Source: Saccharothrix longispora (GTDB lineage: Bacteria; Actinomycetota; Actinomycetes; Mycobacteriales; Pseudonocardiaceae). Taken from it: a DNA stretch of 64,000 nt. Below, in pieces: positions 8,155 to 19,612 of the stretch; within the stretch, counting starts at the first letter, position 1; each line of letters opens with the position of its first letter. Position numbers and translations under genes: made by a program. The DNA lies in the NCBI RefSeq assembly GCF_030852425.1, contig NZ_NSDM01000002.1:62001-126000 (forward strand). Direction: 5' to 3'. The notes under the pieces were generated by a model that was not told the origin of the DNA, did not search any database, and was given only the letters and a program-made list of their open reading frames with translations.

Positions 8155-11100
8155 GTGAACCCACCCCTGGAATCCGCGGTGCTGGAGCTGGCGCGGACGG
8201 TCACCGGCGTGGCCGACCTCTCCGCCGCCGACTCGCTGTCCCGGCGCTGCGGCGGTCCCGAGGCGGTGTCCCGGGTCGGCGCGGCGGTGCGCGCGGTGTT
8301 CGCCGCCGGGCTCGGCGACGAGGCGCTGCGCGGGATCGACACCGCGGGCGAGCTGGCCGACGTGGTCGAGCGGTCGCGCGGGACCGGCACCCGTCCGGTG
8401 CTGCGCGCCGGCCTGGCACCGCGTCGGGGCGAACCGCTCCCGGCCTCGTCCGGGCAGAGCGGCATCTGGCTGGCCGACCAGTACGCGCCGTCGTCCACCG
8501 CGTACAACGGCCCGTTCCACGTCGTGCTGCCCGAGGCGCTGGAGCCGGAGGCGGTGCGTGAGGCCGTGCGGCGCGTGGTGGGTCGCCACGAGGTGCTGCG
8601 CACCAACCTCCGGTTGGTCGACGGCGTGCTGACCCAGGTGGTGTCGCCCGAGCCGCGGTTCCGGTTCGAGGTGCGCGAGTACTCCTCGGACGACGAGCCG
8701 GCGGCCATCGCCACCGAGGTCGCCCGCACGAGGATCGACCTGGGGGCCGACCCCGTGGTGACGGTCGTCTGCGCCACCCGCGCCACCGGGCCGGGTGGAG
8801 AGCCGGAGACCGCCCTGGTGTGCGACATCCACCACGCCGCCTCCGACGCCGCCTCCGCCGGGCTGTTCCTCACCGAACTGCTGGCGCGCCACGACGAGGT
8901 CGTCACCGGCCTGCCCACCGACGACGGCTGCGACCGTCCCCAGTACGCGGACTTCGCGCACTGGCAGGAACTCCGGCTGGCCGGCCCGGAGCTGTCGCGG
9001 GTGCTGGACCACTGGGCGGACCGGCTCGGCGGCGACCTGCCCGCACTGGACCTGCCGGTGGACCGGCCCCGCCCGGCGACCCGGCGTTTCGCGGGCGACG
9101 TCCTGCCGTTCACCGTGCCCGCGCCGCTGGTGCGCGAACTGCACGCGCTCGGCGCCGCCGAGGGCGTCACGCTGTTCATGATCGCCCACGCGGCGTACGC
9201 GCTGCTGCTGTCCCGCTACGCGCGCCAGGACGAGGTGGCCGTCGGCACCCCGGTGTCGTTGCGCGACCCGGCCGAGGCGCACGACATCATCGGCTACCTG
9301 GTCAACATGGTGGTGCTCCGGCACCGCTTGGACGAGGACGCGACGGTGCGCGACCTGCTGCGGGCGGTGCGCGACGAGGCCGCCGACGCGATGCGGCACA
9401 AGTGGGCGCCGTTCGAGAAGGTCGTCGAGCGGGTGCGACCCAAGCGCGCCGGCGGCTACTCGCCACTGATCCAGACCATGCTGGTGCTCACCCCGCCGGG
9501 CTCGTCGCACGTCGAGCGCCGCGGCCGGCGCCTGCGCATCCGGCGCGACGTCGGCCACGGTGCCAAGTACGACCTGTCGCTGGTGGTGCAGCCCGGCGAC
9601 GCGGGCGAGCTGGACGCGGTGTTCGAGTACGACACCGACCTGTTCGACGCCACCACCGTGCGCGGCCTGGGCGAGCGGTTGGTGCGGGTCCTGGAGGCGT
9701 TCGCGCGCGAGCCCGGCTCCCGGCTGGGCGACGTGCGACTGCTGTCGGACGAGGAGGAGCGCGAGGTGCTCGCGCTCGGCGACCGGGTCGCCGAGCGCAC
9801 CCCGCCGCGGCCCACCTCGGAACTGTTCGAGGAGCAGGTGGCCGCGGCCCCGGACGCCGTCGCCGTGGAGCACGAGGGCCGCTCGCTGACCTACCGGGAA
9901 CTGAACGAGCGCGCCAACCGCCTCGCCCGCGCCCTGCGCGACCGCCCGGTCGGCGCCGGCGACCGCGTCGCCCTGTACCTGCCGCGGTCGGTGGACGCGG
10001 TGGTGGCGCTGCTGGGCGTGGTGAAGTCCGGCGCGGCCTACGTGCCGATCGACCCTTCCTACCCGCGCGAGCGCGTGCGGGACATGCTGGCCGACGCCGA
10101 CGTGCGGCTGGTCCTGACCACCTCCGCCGCGGCGGGCGACCTGCCCGGCGGGGTGGAGCGGCTGGAGCTGGACCGCGTCGACCTGTCCGGGTGGCCCGCC
10201 GACGACCTCGGCCGGGTCAAGAGCCCCCAGGACGAGGTCTACGTCGTCTACACGTCCGGCTCGACCGGCCGCCCCAAGGGCGTGGTCATCCGGGACGAGA
10301 CGGTGGACAACCTCGTGCGGGTGCAGGACCGGGTGTCCCCGGTGGGCGCGACCGGCCGGACGTTGCAGTACATGTCGCTGTCGTTCGACGTCTCGGTGAT
10401 GGAGATCCTGGGCACGCTGTGCGTCGGCGGCACGCTGGTGCTCGTCCCCGAGGAGGTCCGCAAGGACCTGCACGCCCTGGCGGAGTTCCTGCGCCGGCAC
10501 GAGGTCCACCGGGTGTACCTGCCCTACGTGGCGCTCCAGGGGCTGGCGGCCATCGCGGTGGACGCCGGCCTGCGGCTGGACGCACTGCGCGAGGTCGCCT
10601 CGGTCGGCGAGCAACTGGTCGTCTCACCTCAGATCCGCCGCTTCTTCGCCGAGCACACCGGCGCCCGCCTGCTGAACATGTACGGCCCGTCGGAGACCCA
10701 CCTGGCGACCTGGCGGGAGGTCCCCGGCGACCCGGCGACCTGGCCGGAGGCACCCGCGATCGGCGAGGGCATCCCCGGCCTGCGCCTGGCCGTGTTGGAC
10801 CGGCGCGGCGCGGTCGTGCCGCCGGGCGTGCCGGGTGAGCTGCACCTGGGCGGCCCGGTGCTGTCGCCGGGCTACCACCGGCGGCAGGAGGAGACGGCCC
10901 GGCGCTTCCTGCCCGATCCGTTCCGGCCCGGCGAGGTGCTGTACCGCACGGGCGACCTGGTGCGGTCCACCCGCGACGGGCTGGAGTACCTGGGCCGGGT
11001 GGACGACCAGATCAAGGTCCGCGGTTACCGGATCGAGCCCGCCGAGGTCGAGGCGGCCATCGACGCGCTGGACCTGGTGACGGCGTCGGCGGTCACGGCG

Positions 11101-12825
11101 GTGGACGTCGCGCCCGGCGACCGCAGGCTGGTGGCGTTCGTCGTGGGCGGCCCCGAGGACCCCCACGAGGTCGGTCGCGCCCTGGTCGGCGTGCTGCCCG
11201 ACCACATGGTGCCCTCGCACGTCGTGCGGCTGGAGCGGTTGCCGGTGACCCCGAGCGGCAAGGCCGACCGCAAGGCGCTGCGGGAGCTGTTCAGGCTGGA
11301 CGACGTCGTGGCCGACGCGCCCTCGGAACCGCCCACCGGCCCGCTGGAGGAGGCCGTGGCCCGGCAGTGGGCCGAGCTGCTCGGCGGGGTCGCCCCCGGC
11401 CGCCACGACGACTTCTTCGCCCTCGGCGGCCACTCGATCATGGCCACCGAGCTGGTCTACCGGCTGCGACGCGAGCACCACGTCGACCTGCCGCTGCGGG
11501 CCATGCTGGACAACCCGACGGTCGCGGGCATGGCCGCCCGCATCGCCGAGGTCCTCGACACCGGCGCGGCCGCCGCACCGCGCAGGCTCGACCTGCCGGC
11601 CGAGGTCCGCCTGCCCGAGGGCTTCGCGGTGCGCGGCGCCCCGGTGGCCGACGACGAGGTGACCGACGTGCTGCTCACCGGCGCGACCGGCTTCCTCGGC
11701 GCGTTCCTGCTGCACGACCTGCTGCGCACGACCACGTGGCGGGTGCACTGCCTGGTGCGGGCCGACGACGCCGACGCGGCGTGGCGCCGGCTGCTGGACA
11801 CCGCACGGCGCTACGGCATCGCGGACGCGCTGGACCCGCGGCGCGTGGTGGCGATGCCCGGCGACCTGGCCCGCGAGCGCTTCGGCCTCGCCGAGGACGA
11901 GCACGACGAGCTGGCCTCGACCGTGGACGCGGTCTACCACGCGGCGGCGCACATCAACTTCGTGCTGCCCTACGGCTCGGTGAAGGCCGCGAACGTGGAC
12001 GGCACCTCGCGCGTCGTCGCGTTCGCGGCGCACCGCCGGGTCAAGCGGCTGCACCACATGTCCACCATCGCGGTGTTCTCGCCCGCCGAACCGGACGGCG
12101 TGATCACCGAGCTGTCGGTGCCCCGCGCGCCCGAGGCGCTGGGCATCGGCTACACGCAGAGCAAGTGGGTGGCCGAGCGGATCGCCACGGCCGCCCGCGA
12201 CGAGGGGCTGCCGGTCACGGTGTACCGCATCGGTCGCGTCTCCGGCGACAGCAGGACCGGCGCGTGCCAGGCGGACGACTTCCTCTGGCGGCAGGTCAAG
12301 ACCTTCATCCAGCTGGGCGCCGCCCCTCCCGGCGACACCATGACCACCGACCTGCTGCCGGTGGACTTCGTCGCCCGCGCCGTCGTGGCGCTGTCCCGCG
12401 ACCCGGGCGCGCACGACCGCACGCTGCACCTGTTCCACCCGCGCGGAGCCGACTTCGACACCGTCTACCGGGGTATCCGGGCAAGCGGCCACGACGTGGG
12501 CGTCATGCCCGCGGACCAGTGGTGGGACCTGTTGGAGCGCTCCGCCGCCGAACCCGGCGGCAACGCCCTGGCCGCCACCCTGCCACTGTTCCGCGAGGGC
12601 GCCCTGGAACTGGGCGACAACACCTACCGCAACGACGACACCGCGGCGCTGCTCGACCGGCTCGGCCTGCCGCTCCCCGACATCGAACCGGCGGCGGTCA
12701 CGCGGATGGTCCGCTTCTTCGAGGGCACCGGGGAACTGGCCGGCGCGCGTCGACCGGTCGCGCCCGGGACGGATTCGTCCCGAGCGGTCGGACCGCGGTC
12801 CGGCGTGCCCCAACCCGCGGCCTGA
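8155..12825 (+). CDS. NRPS C-A-T-reductase (TomB-like)
   Basis: A 1556-residue elongation and release protein. In order: an N-terminal carrier-like segment (about 3-75) lacking the active Ser; a condensation domain (about 95-530) with HHAASDA; an adenylation domain (about 555-1050) with YTSGSTGRPKG, FDVS (Asp kept, so an amino acid is bound) and PSGKADRK; a carrier domain (about 1065-1135) with LGGHSIM; and a terminal thioester reductase (about 1150-1530) with the NADPH motif TGATGFLG and the YTQSK catalytic pair. It should condense the anthranilyl thioester with the tyrosine-derived proline analogue and release the dipeptide as an aldehyde that closes to the PBD imine or carbinolamine. GTG start at 8155 after a GGAGGAGACGAGG stretch, 45 bases after the preceding gene. 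Confidence 0.92.
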   Translation: MNPPLESAVLELARTVTGVADLSAADSLSRRCGGPEAVSRVGAAVRAVFAAGLGDEALRGIDTAGELADVVERSRGTGTRPVLRAGLAPRRGEPLPASSGQSGIWLADQYAPSSTAYNGPFHVVLPEALEPEAVREAVRRVVGRHEVLRTNLRLVDGVLTQVVSPEPRFRFEVREYSSDDEPAAIATEVARTRIDLGADPVVTVVCATRATGPGGEPETALVCDIHHAASDAASAGLFLTELLARHDEVVTGLPTDDGCDRPQYADFAHWQELRLAGPELSRVLDHWADRLGGDLPALDLPVDRPRPATRRFAGDVLPFTVPAPLVRELHALGAAEGVTLFMIAHAAYALLLSRYARQDEVAVGTPVSLRDPAEAHDIIGYLVNMVVLRHRLDEDATVRDLLRAVRDEAADAMRHKWAPFEKVVERVRPKRAGGYSPLIQTMLVLTPPGSSHVERRGRRLRIRRDVGHGAKYDLSLVVQPGDAGELDAVFEYDTDLFDATTVRGLGERLVRVLEAFAREPGSRLGDVRLLSDEEEREVLALGDRVAERTPPRPTSELFEEQVAAAPDAVAVEHEGRSLTYRELNERANRLARALRDRPVGAGDRVALYLPRSVDAVVALLGVVKSGAAYVPIDPSYPRERVRDMLADADVRLVLTTSAAAGDLPGGVERLELDRVDLSGWPADDLGRVKSPQDEVYVVYTSGSTGRPKGVVIRDETVDNLVRVQDRVSPVGATGRTLQYMSLSFDVSVMEILGTLCVGGTLVLVPEEVRKDLHALAEFLRRHEVHRVYLPYVALQGLAAIAVDAGLRLDALREVASVGEQLVVSPQIRRFFAEHTGARLLNMYGPSETHLATWREVPGDPATWPEAPAIGEGIPGLRLAVLDRRGAVVPPGVPGELHLGGPVLSPGYHRRQEETARRFLPDPFRPGEVLYRTGDLVRSTRDGLEYLGRVDDQIKVRGYRIEPAEVEAAIDALDLVTASAVTAVDVAPGDRRLVAFVVGGPEDPHEVGRALVGVLPDHMVPSHVVRLERLPVTPSGKADRKALRELFRLDDVVADAPSEPPTGPLEEAVARQWAELLGGVAPGRHDDFFALGGHSIMATELVYRLRREHHVDLPLRAMLDNPTVAGMAARIAEVLDTGAAAAPRRLDLPAEVRLPEGFAVRGAPVADDEVTDVLLTGATGFLGAFLLHDLLRTTTWRVHCLVRADDADAAWRRLLDTARRYGIADALDPRRVVAMPGDLARERFGLAEDEHDELASTVDAVYHAAAHINFVLPYGSVKAANVDGTSRVVAFAAHRRVKRLHHMSTIAVFSPAEPDGVITELSVPRAPEALGIGYTQSKWVAERIATAARDEGLPVTVYRIGRVSGDSRTGACQADDFLWRQVKTFIQLGAAPPGDTMTTDLLPVDFVARAVVALSRDPGAHDRTLHLFHPRGADFDTVYRGIRASGHDVGVMPADQWWDLLERSAAEPGGNALAATLPLFREGALELGDNTYRNDDTAALLDRLGLPLPDIEPAAVTRMVRFFEGTGELAGARRPVAPGTDSSRAVGPRSGVPQPAA

Positions 12826-12899
12826 CCGCGCCCGGTCGCACCGCCCACCGACGACCCGAACCGATCCGTCCCGCGCGAGCGGGACGTGGAGGAACCACC

Positions 12900-14113
<1,214 letters not shown>

Positions 14114-14117
<4 letters not shown>

Positions 14118-16033
14118 GCCGGTCCACTCCCACCCTGCCCGGCCTGCCGGAGAGCGGTCCGTTCGCGCTGCTGCACCGCCCCGGCGACGGCGCGGACGCG
14201 GTCGAGGTGCTCGCGGGCCCGGTCCGCCACGCCGAACGGCTCGACGGGCTGGACCTCGACGGCCCGGCGACGCGGGGTCGCGACGGGCACACGGCGCTGG
14301 TGGTGATGCCCTACCGGCAGATCGCCGAACGCGGCTTCGACTGCCCCGACGACGGGGAGCCGCTGCTGCTGATGGAGGTGCGCGACCGGCACCGGGTGCC
14401 GGTGGCCGACGCCGTGGCCGCGCTGCCCGACCGGATGCCGCCGCTGGAGGAGCTGGGGTTCGACCTGGACGACGACGCCTACGGCCGGCTGGTGGACCGC
14501 GTCGTCCGGTCGGAGATCCAGGCCGGCGAGGGCTCGAACTTCGTGCTGGCGCGCAGCCTGCGCGGCCGGTTCCGGGAGTTCGACCGATCGGCGGCGCTGG
14601 CGCTGTTCCGGGGCTTGTTGACCGGGGAGAGCGGCACCTACTGGACGTTCCTCGTGCACACCGGGGACCGGTACCTGGTGGGCAGCTCGCCTGAGCGGCA
14701 CGTGCGCGTGCGTGGCGACGAGCTGGCCATGAACCCGATCAGCGGCACCTACCGGATGCCCGGAGGGGAGGTGGACCACGACGGCCTGCTGCGGTTCCTG
14801 CGCGACCCCAAGGAGGTCGACGAGCTGTACATGGTCGTCGACGAGGAGCTGAAGATGATGGTGTCGCTGTGCGAGCGGGACGTCGTGGTGTCCGGGCCGT
14901 CGCTGACGTGGATGTCGCACGTCGCGCACACCGGCTACCACCTGACCGGTCGCTCCGACCGGCCGCTGGCCGAGGTGCTGCGGCGCACCATGTTCGCGCC
15001 GACGGTCACCGGCAGCCCGCTGGAGAACGCCTGCCGCGCCGTGGCCCGCCACGAGCCGGCCGGGCGCGGCTACTACAGCGGCGTCGTCGCGCTGGTGGGC
15101 GCGGAGGGCGGTCGGCGGTCGCTGGACTCCGCGATCCTGATCCGGACGGCCGACATCGCGCCGGACGGCGCGGTGCGGCTCACCACGGGGGCGACGGTGG
15201 TCCGCGATTCGGTGCCCGCCGCGGAGGCCGCCGAGACCTCCGCCAAGGCGGCCGGGCTGCTGCGGGCGATGAGCGGCGAGCAGCCGGGCCGCGCGCCCAC
15301 TCCCCCGGCGGGTGCGTTCGACCGGGTGCTGGCCGGCCGCAACGACGGGGTGTCGGCGTTCTGGCGGTCGGCGGACGCGCAGCGCGTCGCCGACCCGCTG
15401 CTGCTGGGCGTGCCGGTGACCGTCGTGGACGCCGAGGACGACTTCAGCGCGATGCTGACCTACCAGTTGCGGGCGCTGGGCTGCGCGGTGCGGTTGGTGC
15501 CGTGGCGGCGCGCGGTCCCCGGGATCGGTGACGACGGCGTGCTGCTGCTCGGCCCCGGTCCCGGTCGGCCCACCGACCACCGCGCCCCGCGGATCGCCGC
15601 GCTGCGCGAACTGGCGGCCGACGCGCTGGAGCGCCGCCGCCCCCTCGCCGCGGTGTGCCTGGGCCACCAGGTCGTCTGCGACCTGCTGGGGCTGCCGCTG
15701 GTGCGGCTGCCGCGCACCAACCAGGGCCGGCGGCTGCGGGTGCGGCTGCTCGGCCGGCAGCGGTGGCTGGGCTTCTACAACAGCTTCGCCGCCCGCACGG
15801 ACCGCGGGGTGTCGGTGGGTGACCGGCCCGTGCACGTCGAGCGGGACCCGGACGGCTGGGTGCTGGCGCTGCGCGGCCCGGGGCTGGCCACGGCCCAGTT
15901 CCACGCCGAGTCGTTCCTGACCGAGGGCAGCCCCGAGGTGCTGCGGACCCTGTTGCTCGACACGCTCGCGGGCGACCTGCACGGCGCCCGCCCACTCCGC
16001 ACGAGAGGAGCGCACGTCCATGAGCACGCCTAG
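14114..16033 (+). CDS. PhzE-type anthranilate/ADIC synthase, fused glutaminase
   Basis: A 639-residue two-domain enzyme. The N-terminal chorismate-utilising domain (about 1-400) has GEGSNFVLARS, SGTYRMPGG, KEVDELYMVVDEELKMM (key KEVDELYM), HVAHTGYHL and GRGYYSGVVAL. The C-terminal glutamine amidotransferase (about 430-620) has the oxyanion turn GPGPGRPTD, nucleophile block CLGHQ and QFHAESF with catalytic His and Glu. It should convert chorismate and glutamine to anthranilate or 2-amino-2-deoxyisochorismate. No PhzD-like isochorismatase is in the window, so anthranilate is the likely end product. GTG start overlaps the DAHP synthase stop; the last 14 bases overlap the flavin reductase start. 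Contrast the degenerate paralogue at 3765. Confidence 0.93.
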
Positions 16034-16568
16034 CACCGCCGCGCCGCCCGTCGAACCGATGGCGCTGCGCCGGTTCCTGGGGAACTTCCCCACCGGCGTC
16101 ACCGTGGTGACCTGCCGGCGCGGCGACGTGGTCCACGGCGCGACGGTCAACGCCTTCACGTCGGTGTCGCTCGCGCCGCCGCTGGTGCTGACCGCGCTGG
16201 ACCGGCGCAGCCGCGCCTGCGGGCACCTGGCCGAGGGCGCGTTCGTGGTGAACGTGCTCGCCGAGGACCAGCGGGACGTGGCACTGCACTTCGCGGGCCG
16301 GCCGATGCCCGGTCCGGTGCCGTGGCTCGACCAGGACGGCGACCACCCGCGCCTGGACGGCGTGGTGGGCCACCTGTTCTGCCGGGTGTGGCGCAACTAC
16401 GAAGGCGGCGACCACGTGCTGCACGTCGCCGAGGTCGAGGACCTCCGGTCGCACGGCGGCCGACCGCTGTTGTTCCACCGGGGCGACTTCCCGCGCGTGG
16501 CCGACGGCGACCCGGTGTGGTCGCTGACGCTGGACGGCTGGGCGCCCCGGTTCACGACGACCCGCTGA
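16020..16568 (+). CDS. Flavin reductase, partner of the HpaB-like hydroxylase (TomE-like)
   Basis: A 182-residue HpaC/FRD-type NAD(P)H:flavin oxidoreductase. Family features are FPTGVTVVT near residue 24, the [16 protein letters not shown] segment (key TSVSLAPPL) and the C-terminal [11 protein letters not shown]. It should supply reduced FAD to the oxygenase encoded 14 bases downstream. The start codon lies inside the last codons of the PhzE-type gene, so translation is coupled. No membrane segment. The NADH or NADPH preference cannot be judged from the sequence. Confidence 0.9.
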   Translation: MSTPSTAAPPVEPMALRRFLGNFPTGVTVVTCRRGDVVHGATVNAFTSVSLAPPLVLTALDRRSRACGHLAEGAFVVNVLAEDQRDVALHFAGRPMPGPVPWLDQDGDHPRLDGVVGHLFCRVWRNYEGGDHVLHVAEVEDLRSHGGRPLLFHRGDFPRVADGDPVWSLTLDGWAPRFTTTR

Positions 16569-16582
16569 CGGAAGGGAAGCAG

Positions 16583-18133
16583 ATGAGCACCCCGCACGAC
16601 CCCGCGCCCGCCGGGACCCCGCGGCGCGTGACCCGGCCGATGACCGGCGACGAGTACCTGGAGAGCATCCGCGACGGCCGCGAGGTGTGGGCCTACGGCG
16701 AGCGCGTGGACGACGTCACCAAGCACCCGGCGTTCCGCAACACCGCGCGCATGACCGCCCGCCTCTACGACGCGCTGCACGACCCGGAGCACCGCGACGT
16801 GCTGACCGCGCCCACCGACACCGGCAGCGACGGCTACACGCACAGCTTCTTCCGCGTGCCCCGCGGCGTGGACGACCTGGTGCACGACCGCGACGCCATC
16901 GCCCGGTGGGCCCGCCTGGGCTACGGCTGGCTGGGCCGCAGCCCGGACTACAAGGCGAGCTTCCTGACCACGTTGGGCGCGAAGCCGGAGTACTACGGCG
17001 ACTTCGCGGACAACGCGCGCCGCTGGTACGCCGAGGCCCAGGAGAAGGTGCTGTTCTGGAACCACGCGGTCATCAACCCGCCGGTCGACCGGAACCGGCC
17101 GCCGGACGAGGTGGACGACGTGTTCGTGCACGTCGAGGAGGAGCGCGACGACGGCCTGGTCGTCAGCGGCGCGAAGGTGGTGGCGACCGGGTCGGCGCTG
17201 ACCCACGCCAACTTCATCGCCCACTACGGACTGCCGGTGAAGAAGAAGGAGTTCGCGCTCGTCGCCACCTTCCCGATGGACTCGCCCGGCCTGAAGCTGA
17301 TCTGCCGGCAGTCCTACGAGCTGGCCTCGGCGCGGATGGGCAGCCCGTTCGACCAGCCGCTGTCGAGCAGGCTGGACGAGAACGACACCATCTTCATCCT
17401 CGACCGGGTGAAGATCCCGTGGGAGAACGTGTTCATCTACGGCGACACCGCGAAGGCGGGCACGTTCCTCACCCAGTCGGGATTCACCCACCGGCTCACC
17501 TTCCACGGCGTGACGCGCTTGGGGGTGAAGCTGGACTTCCTGGCGGGCCTGCTGCTCAAGGGCCTGGAGGTCACCGGCACCCAGGACTTCCGCGGCGTGC
17601 AGACCCGCGTCGGAGAGGTGCTGGCGTGGCGCAACCTGTTCTGGGGCCTGAGCGACGCGATGGCGCGCACCCCCGACACCTGGCACGGCGACGCGGTGCT
17701 GCCCAACCTGGACTACGGCATGGCCTACCGGTGGTTCATGACGCTGGGCTACCCGCGGGTGCGCGAGATCATCATGCAGGACCTCAGCAGCGCCCTGATC
17801 TACCTCAACTCGCACGCCAAGGACTTCCGGGAGCCGGAGCTGCGGCCGTACCTGGACCGCTTCATGCGCGGCTCCAACGGGTACGACGCGGTGGAGCGGG
17901 CCAAGCTGATGAAGCTGATCTGGGACTCGGTGGGCACGGAGTTCGCGGGCAGGCACGAGCTGTACGAGCGCAACTACTCGGGCAACCACGAGAACGTGCG
18001 CATCGAACTGCTGCTGGCCCAGACGGCGTCCGGGCAGGTGGACGACTACAAGGGCTTCGCCGAGCAGTGCATGGCCGAGTACGACCTGGACGGCTGGACC
18101 GCGCCGGACCTGGTCAACCCCGGTCGGGCGTGA
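16583..18133 (+). CDS. HpaB-like FADH2-dependent aromatic hydroxylase (TomF-like)
   Basis: A 516-residue oxygenase of the 4-hydroxyphenylacetate 3-monooxygenase large-component family (about 480-520 residues). Visible blocks include [17 protein letters not shown] at the N-terminus, [22 protein letters not shown] (key HSFFRVPR), [31 protein letters not shown] (key [12 protein letters not shown]), [13 protein letters not shown] and the C-terminal [17 protein letters not shown]. With the adjacent flavin reductase it should form a two-component hydroxylase acting on the anthranilate ring, complementing the single-component hydroxylase at 2360. Start ATG with GGAAGGGAAG upstream. It is the last gene of the plus-strand NRPS/anthranilate operon and ends at a strong hairpin. 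Confidence 0.92.
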   Translation: MSTPHDPAPAGTPRRVTRPMTGDEYLESIRDGREVWAYGERVDDVTKHPAFRNTARMTARLYDALHDPEHRDVLTAPTDTGSDGYTHSFFRVPRGVDDLVHDRDAIARWARLGYGWLGRSPDYKASFLTTLGAKPEYYGDFADNARRWYAEAQEKVLFWNHAVINPPVDRNRPPDEVDDVFVHVEEERDDGLVVSGAKVVATGSALTHANFIAHYGLPVKKKEFALVATFPMDSPGLKLICRQSYELASARMGSPFDQPLSSRLDENDTIFILDRVKIPWENVFIYGDTAKAGTFLTQSGFTHRLTFHGVTRLGVKLDFLAGLLLKGLEVTGTQDFRGVQTRVGEVLAWRNLFWGLSDAMARTPDTWHGDAVLPNLDYGMAYRWFMTLGYPRVREIIMQDLSSALIYLNSHAKDFREPELRPYLDRFMRGSNGYDAVERAKLMKLIWDSVGTEFAGRHELYERNYSGNHENVRIELLLAQTASGQVDDYKGFAEQCMAEYDLDGWTAPDLVNPGRA

Positions 18134-18159
18134 CGTCGTGGCCGCCGACCGCCGGTGCG

Positions 18160-18190
18160 GCGCGGGCCGCGGCACCCCCGCGGCCCGCGC
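18160..18190. terminator. Bidirectional hairpin, 13-bp perfect stem
   Basis: Arms 18160-18172 and 18178-18190 are perfect inverted copies (GCGCGGGCCGCGG and its complement) with a 5-base loop. It lies in the 63-base gap between two convergent genes, the hydroxylase ending at 18133 and the methyltransferase ending at 18197. There is no T tract, as usual for high-GC actinomycete terminators. Confidence 0.75.
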
Positions 18191-18196
18191 GCCCGG

Positions 18197-18865
18197 TCAC
18201 CCCGTGACGAGCACCAGGGTGAACCCGTCGTGGCCCTTGGCGCCCACCGTCTGGAGGGTCGTCGCCTCGACCCGGGGTTCGTGGGCGAGCCGTTCCAGGA
18301 AGCGCCGCACGCCCTGCACGCCCCGGTCGGGGTGCTCCGGGTCCGCGACCGCCCCGCCCTGCACCACGTTGTCGACCACGATCAGGGAGCCGGGTCGGGT
18401 GAGCTTGAGCGCCCACTCGAAGTACTCGGGGATGTCGGGTTTGTTGGCGTCGACGAACACCAGGTCGAAGGGCGCGGCGGGGTCGGCGGTCAGCTCGGGC
18501 AGGACGTCCAGCGCCCGGCCGACCCGCTGGCGGACGCGGTCCGCGACGCCGGCGTTCGCGATGTGCTCGCCGGCCGCCCGGGCGAAGGACTCCTCGTACT
18601 CGATGGTCACCAGCGTGCCGTCGGCGGGCAGCGCCCTGGCCAGCCAGATGGTGCTGTACCCGCCGAAGGTGCCGATCTCCAGGACCGTCCGGGCGCCGCG
18701 GGTCCGCGCCAGCAGGTTCAGGAACCTGCCCTGCGCGGACGAGACGGCGATGTCGGGCAACTCGAACCCGACATTGGCCCGGGCCGCGTCCTCCAGCGCC
18801 CGGTCCGGCGCCGCGGAGAGGCTCTCGAGGTAGTCGTCCACTGCATTCCAAGTCTGTTCTCCCAT
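18197..18865 (-). CDS. O-methyltransferase (TomG-like, CCoAMT family)
   Basis: A 222-residue SAM- and metal-dependent catechol-type O-methyltransferase. Motif I is VLEIGTFGGYSTIWLA near residue 60; FDLVFVDANKPDIPEYFEWAL (key FVDANK) carries the metal/substrate Asp-Asn pair; LIVVDNVVQGG follows. The family methylates vicinal dihydroxy aromatics, so it should methylate one of the new ring hydroxyls of the anthranilate unit, as in tomaymycin. ATG at 18865 is chosen by alignment; an in-frame ATG at 18874 is also possible, and no clear Shine-Dalgarno sequence is present, so the message may be leaderless. Divergent from the dioxygenase gene at 19109. Confidence 0.88.
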   Translation of the reverse strand: MGEQTWNAVDDYLESLSAAPDRALEDAARANVGFELPDIAVSSAQGRFLNLLARTRGARTVLEIGTFGGYSTIWLARALPADGTLVTIEYEESFARAAGEHIANAGVADRVRQRVGRALDVLPELTADPAAPFDLVFVDANKPDIPEYFEWALKLTRPGSLIVVDNVVQGGAVADPEHPDRGVQGVRRFLERLAHEPRVEATTLQTVGAKGHDGFTLVLVTG

Positions 18866-18872
18866 AGCGACC

Positions 18873-18888
18873 ATTTTACGGAGGAAAA
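18873..18888. promoter_or_regulatory. Degenerate candidate operator, methyltransferase/dioxygenase gap
   Basis: ATTTTACGGAGGAAAA keeps the outer A/T positions and one arm of the repeat found in the other PBD-region promoter gaps but not the inner CC of the left arm. It lies directly upstream of the methyltransferase start, inside the 243-base divergent gap 18866-19108. On its own it would not be convincing; position makes it worth listing. Confidence 0.25.
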
Positions 18889-19108
18889 CGCGGCGAGCCA
18901 ACCCGAAAAAAGCGGTAAACGCCATCCCCCATTCGCGCCATCGCGCCGGTAAAGTGAGCAAAACAGCAGCTCACGCGCTTCCGCATGCCCTCTTCAGCCT
19001 ACCGGAGAAGTTCCGAACCCATCGCCCGCAAAAGTTGCAGAGCCACCTGTCAGTTGCTTAACATCGAACCACGAGCGTATTCCCGAACCCTCTTGCGAAG
19101 GAATTCCC

Positions 19109-19612
19109 ATGACCGGTTCCATGACTTCGCCGAGCCGCGTGCGCACGTTATTGCCGCCCGCTCCGCGGATGCACCACGTCGGTATCCAGACCCGGGACCT
19201 GGCGAACTGCGTGGCCTGGTACCGCGACTTCTTCGGGTGCGAGGAGAAGTGGAGTCTGGAGGAGTTCTCCGACCTGACGCTCAGCAGGCTGCCCGGCATG
19301 GAGCGGCTCACCGAGGTGAGGGTGGGCGACCTGCGCTTCCACCTGTTCGAGCGCGCCGACGACACCGACGACCTGCCGGGCGGCAACAAGATCCAGTTCC
19401 AGCACGTGTGCCTGGACGTCTCCTCGCCGGAGAACCTGGTGGCCTGGCGCGAGCGCTGGCTGGAGCTGCGCGCGTCCGGCCGCTACCGCTTCGCCACCGA
19501 CGAGGCGCCCACCGACATCGTCACCGACGCCGACGGCGTGCAGAGCTGCTACCTGGTCGACGTCAACGGCTTGGAGTTCGAGCTGACCTACACCCCCGGC
19601 GGTGACCGATGA
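19109..19612 (+). CDS. L-DOPA 2,3-dioxygenase, VOC fold (LmbB1/Apd2-like)
   Basis: A 167-residue vicinal-oxygen-chelate protein. The probable metal ligands are the His in MHHVGIQTRD (about residue 22-23), the His in QFQHVCLDVS (about 99) and the Glu in GLEFELTY (about 158). In lincomycin and PBD pathways this protein cleaves the ring of L-DOPA next to a hydroxyl; the product cyclises to a pyrroline. The size and the partner gene fit that role. Start ATG has AAGGAA upstream; the stop overlaps the next ATG as ATGA. First gene of the unit that makes the proline-like half. Confidence 0.87.
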   Translation: MTGSMTSPSRVRTLLPPAPRMHHVGIQTRDLANCVAWYRDFFGCEEKWSLEEFSDLTLSRLPGMERLTEVRVGDLRFHLFERADDTDDLPGGNKIQFQHVCLDVSSPENLVAWRERWLELRASGRYRFATDEAPTDIVTDADGVQSCYLVDVNGLEFELTYTPGGDR

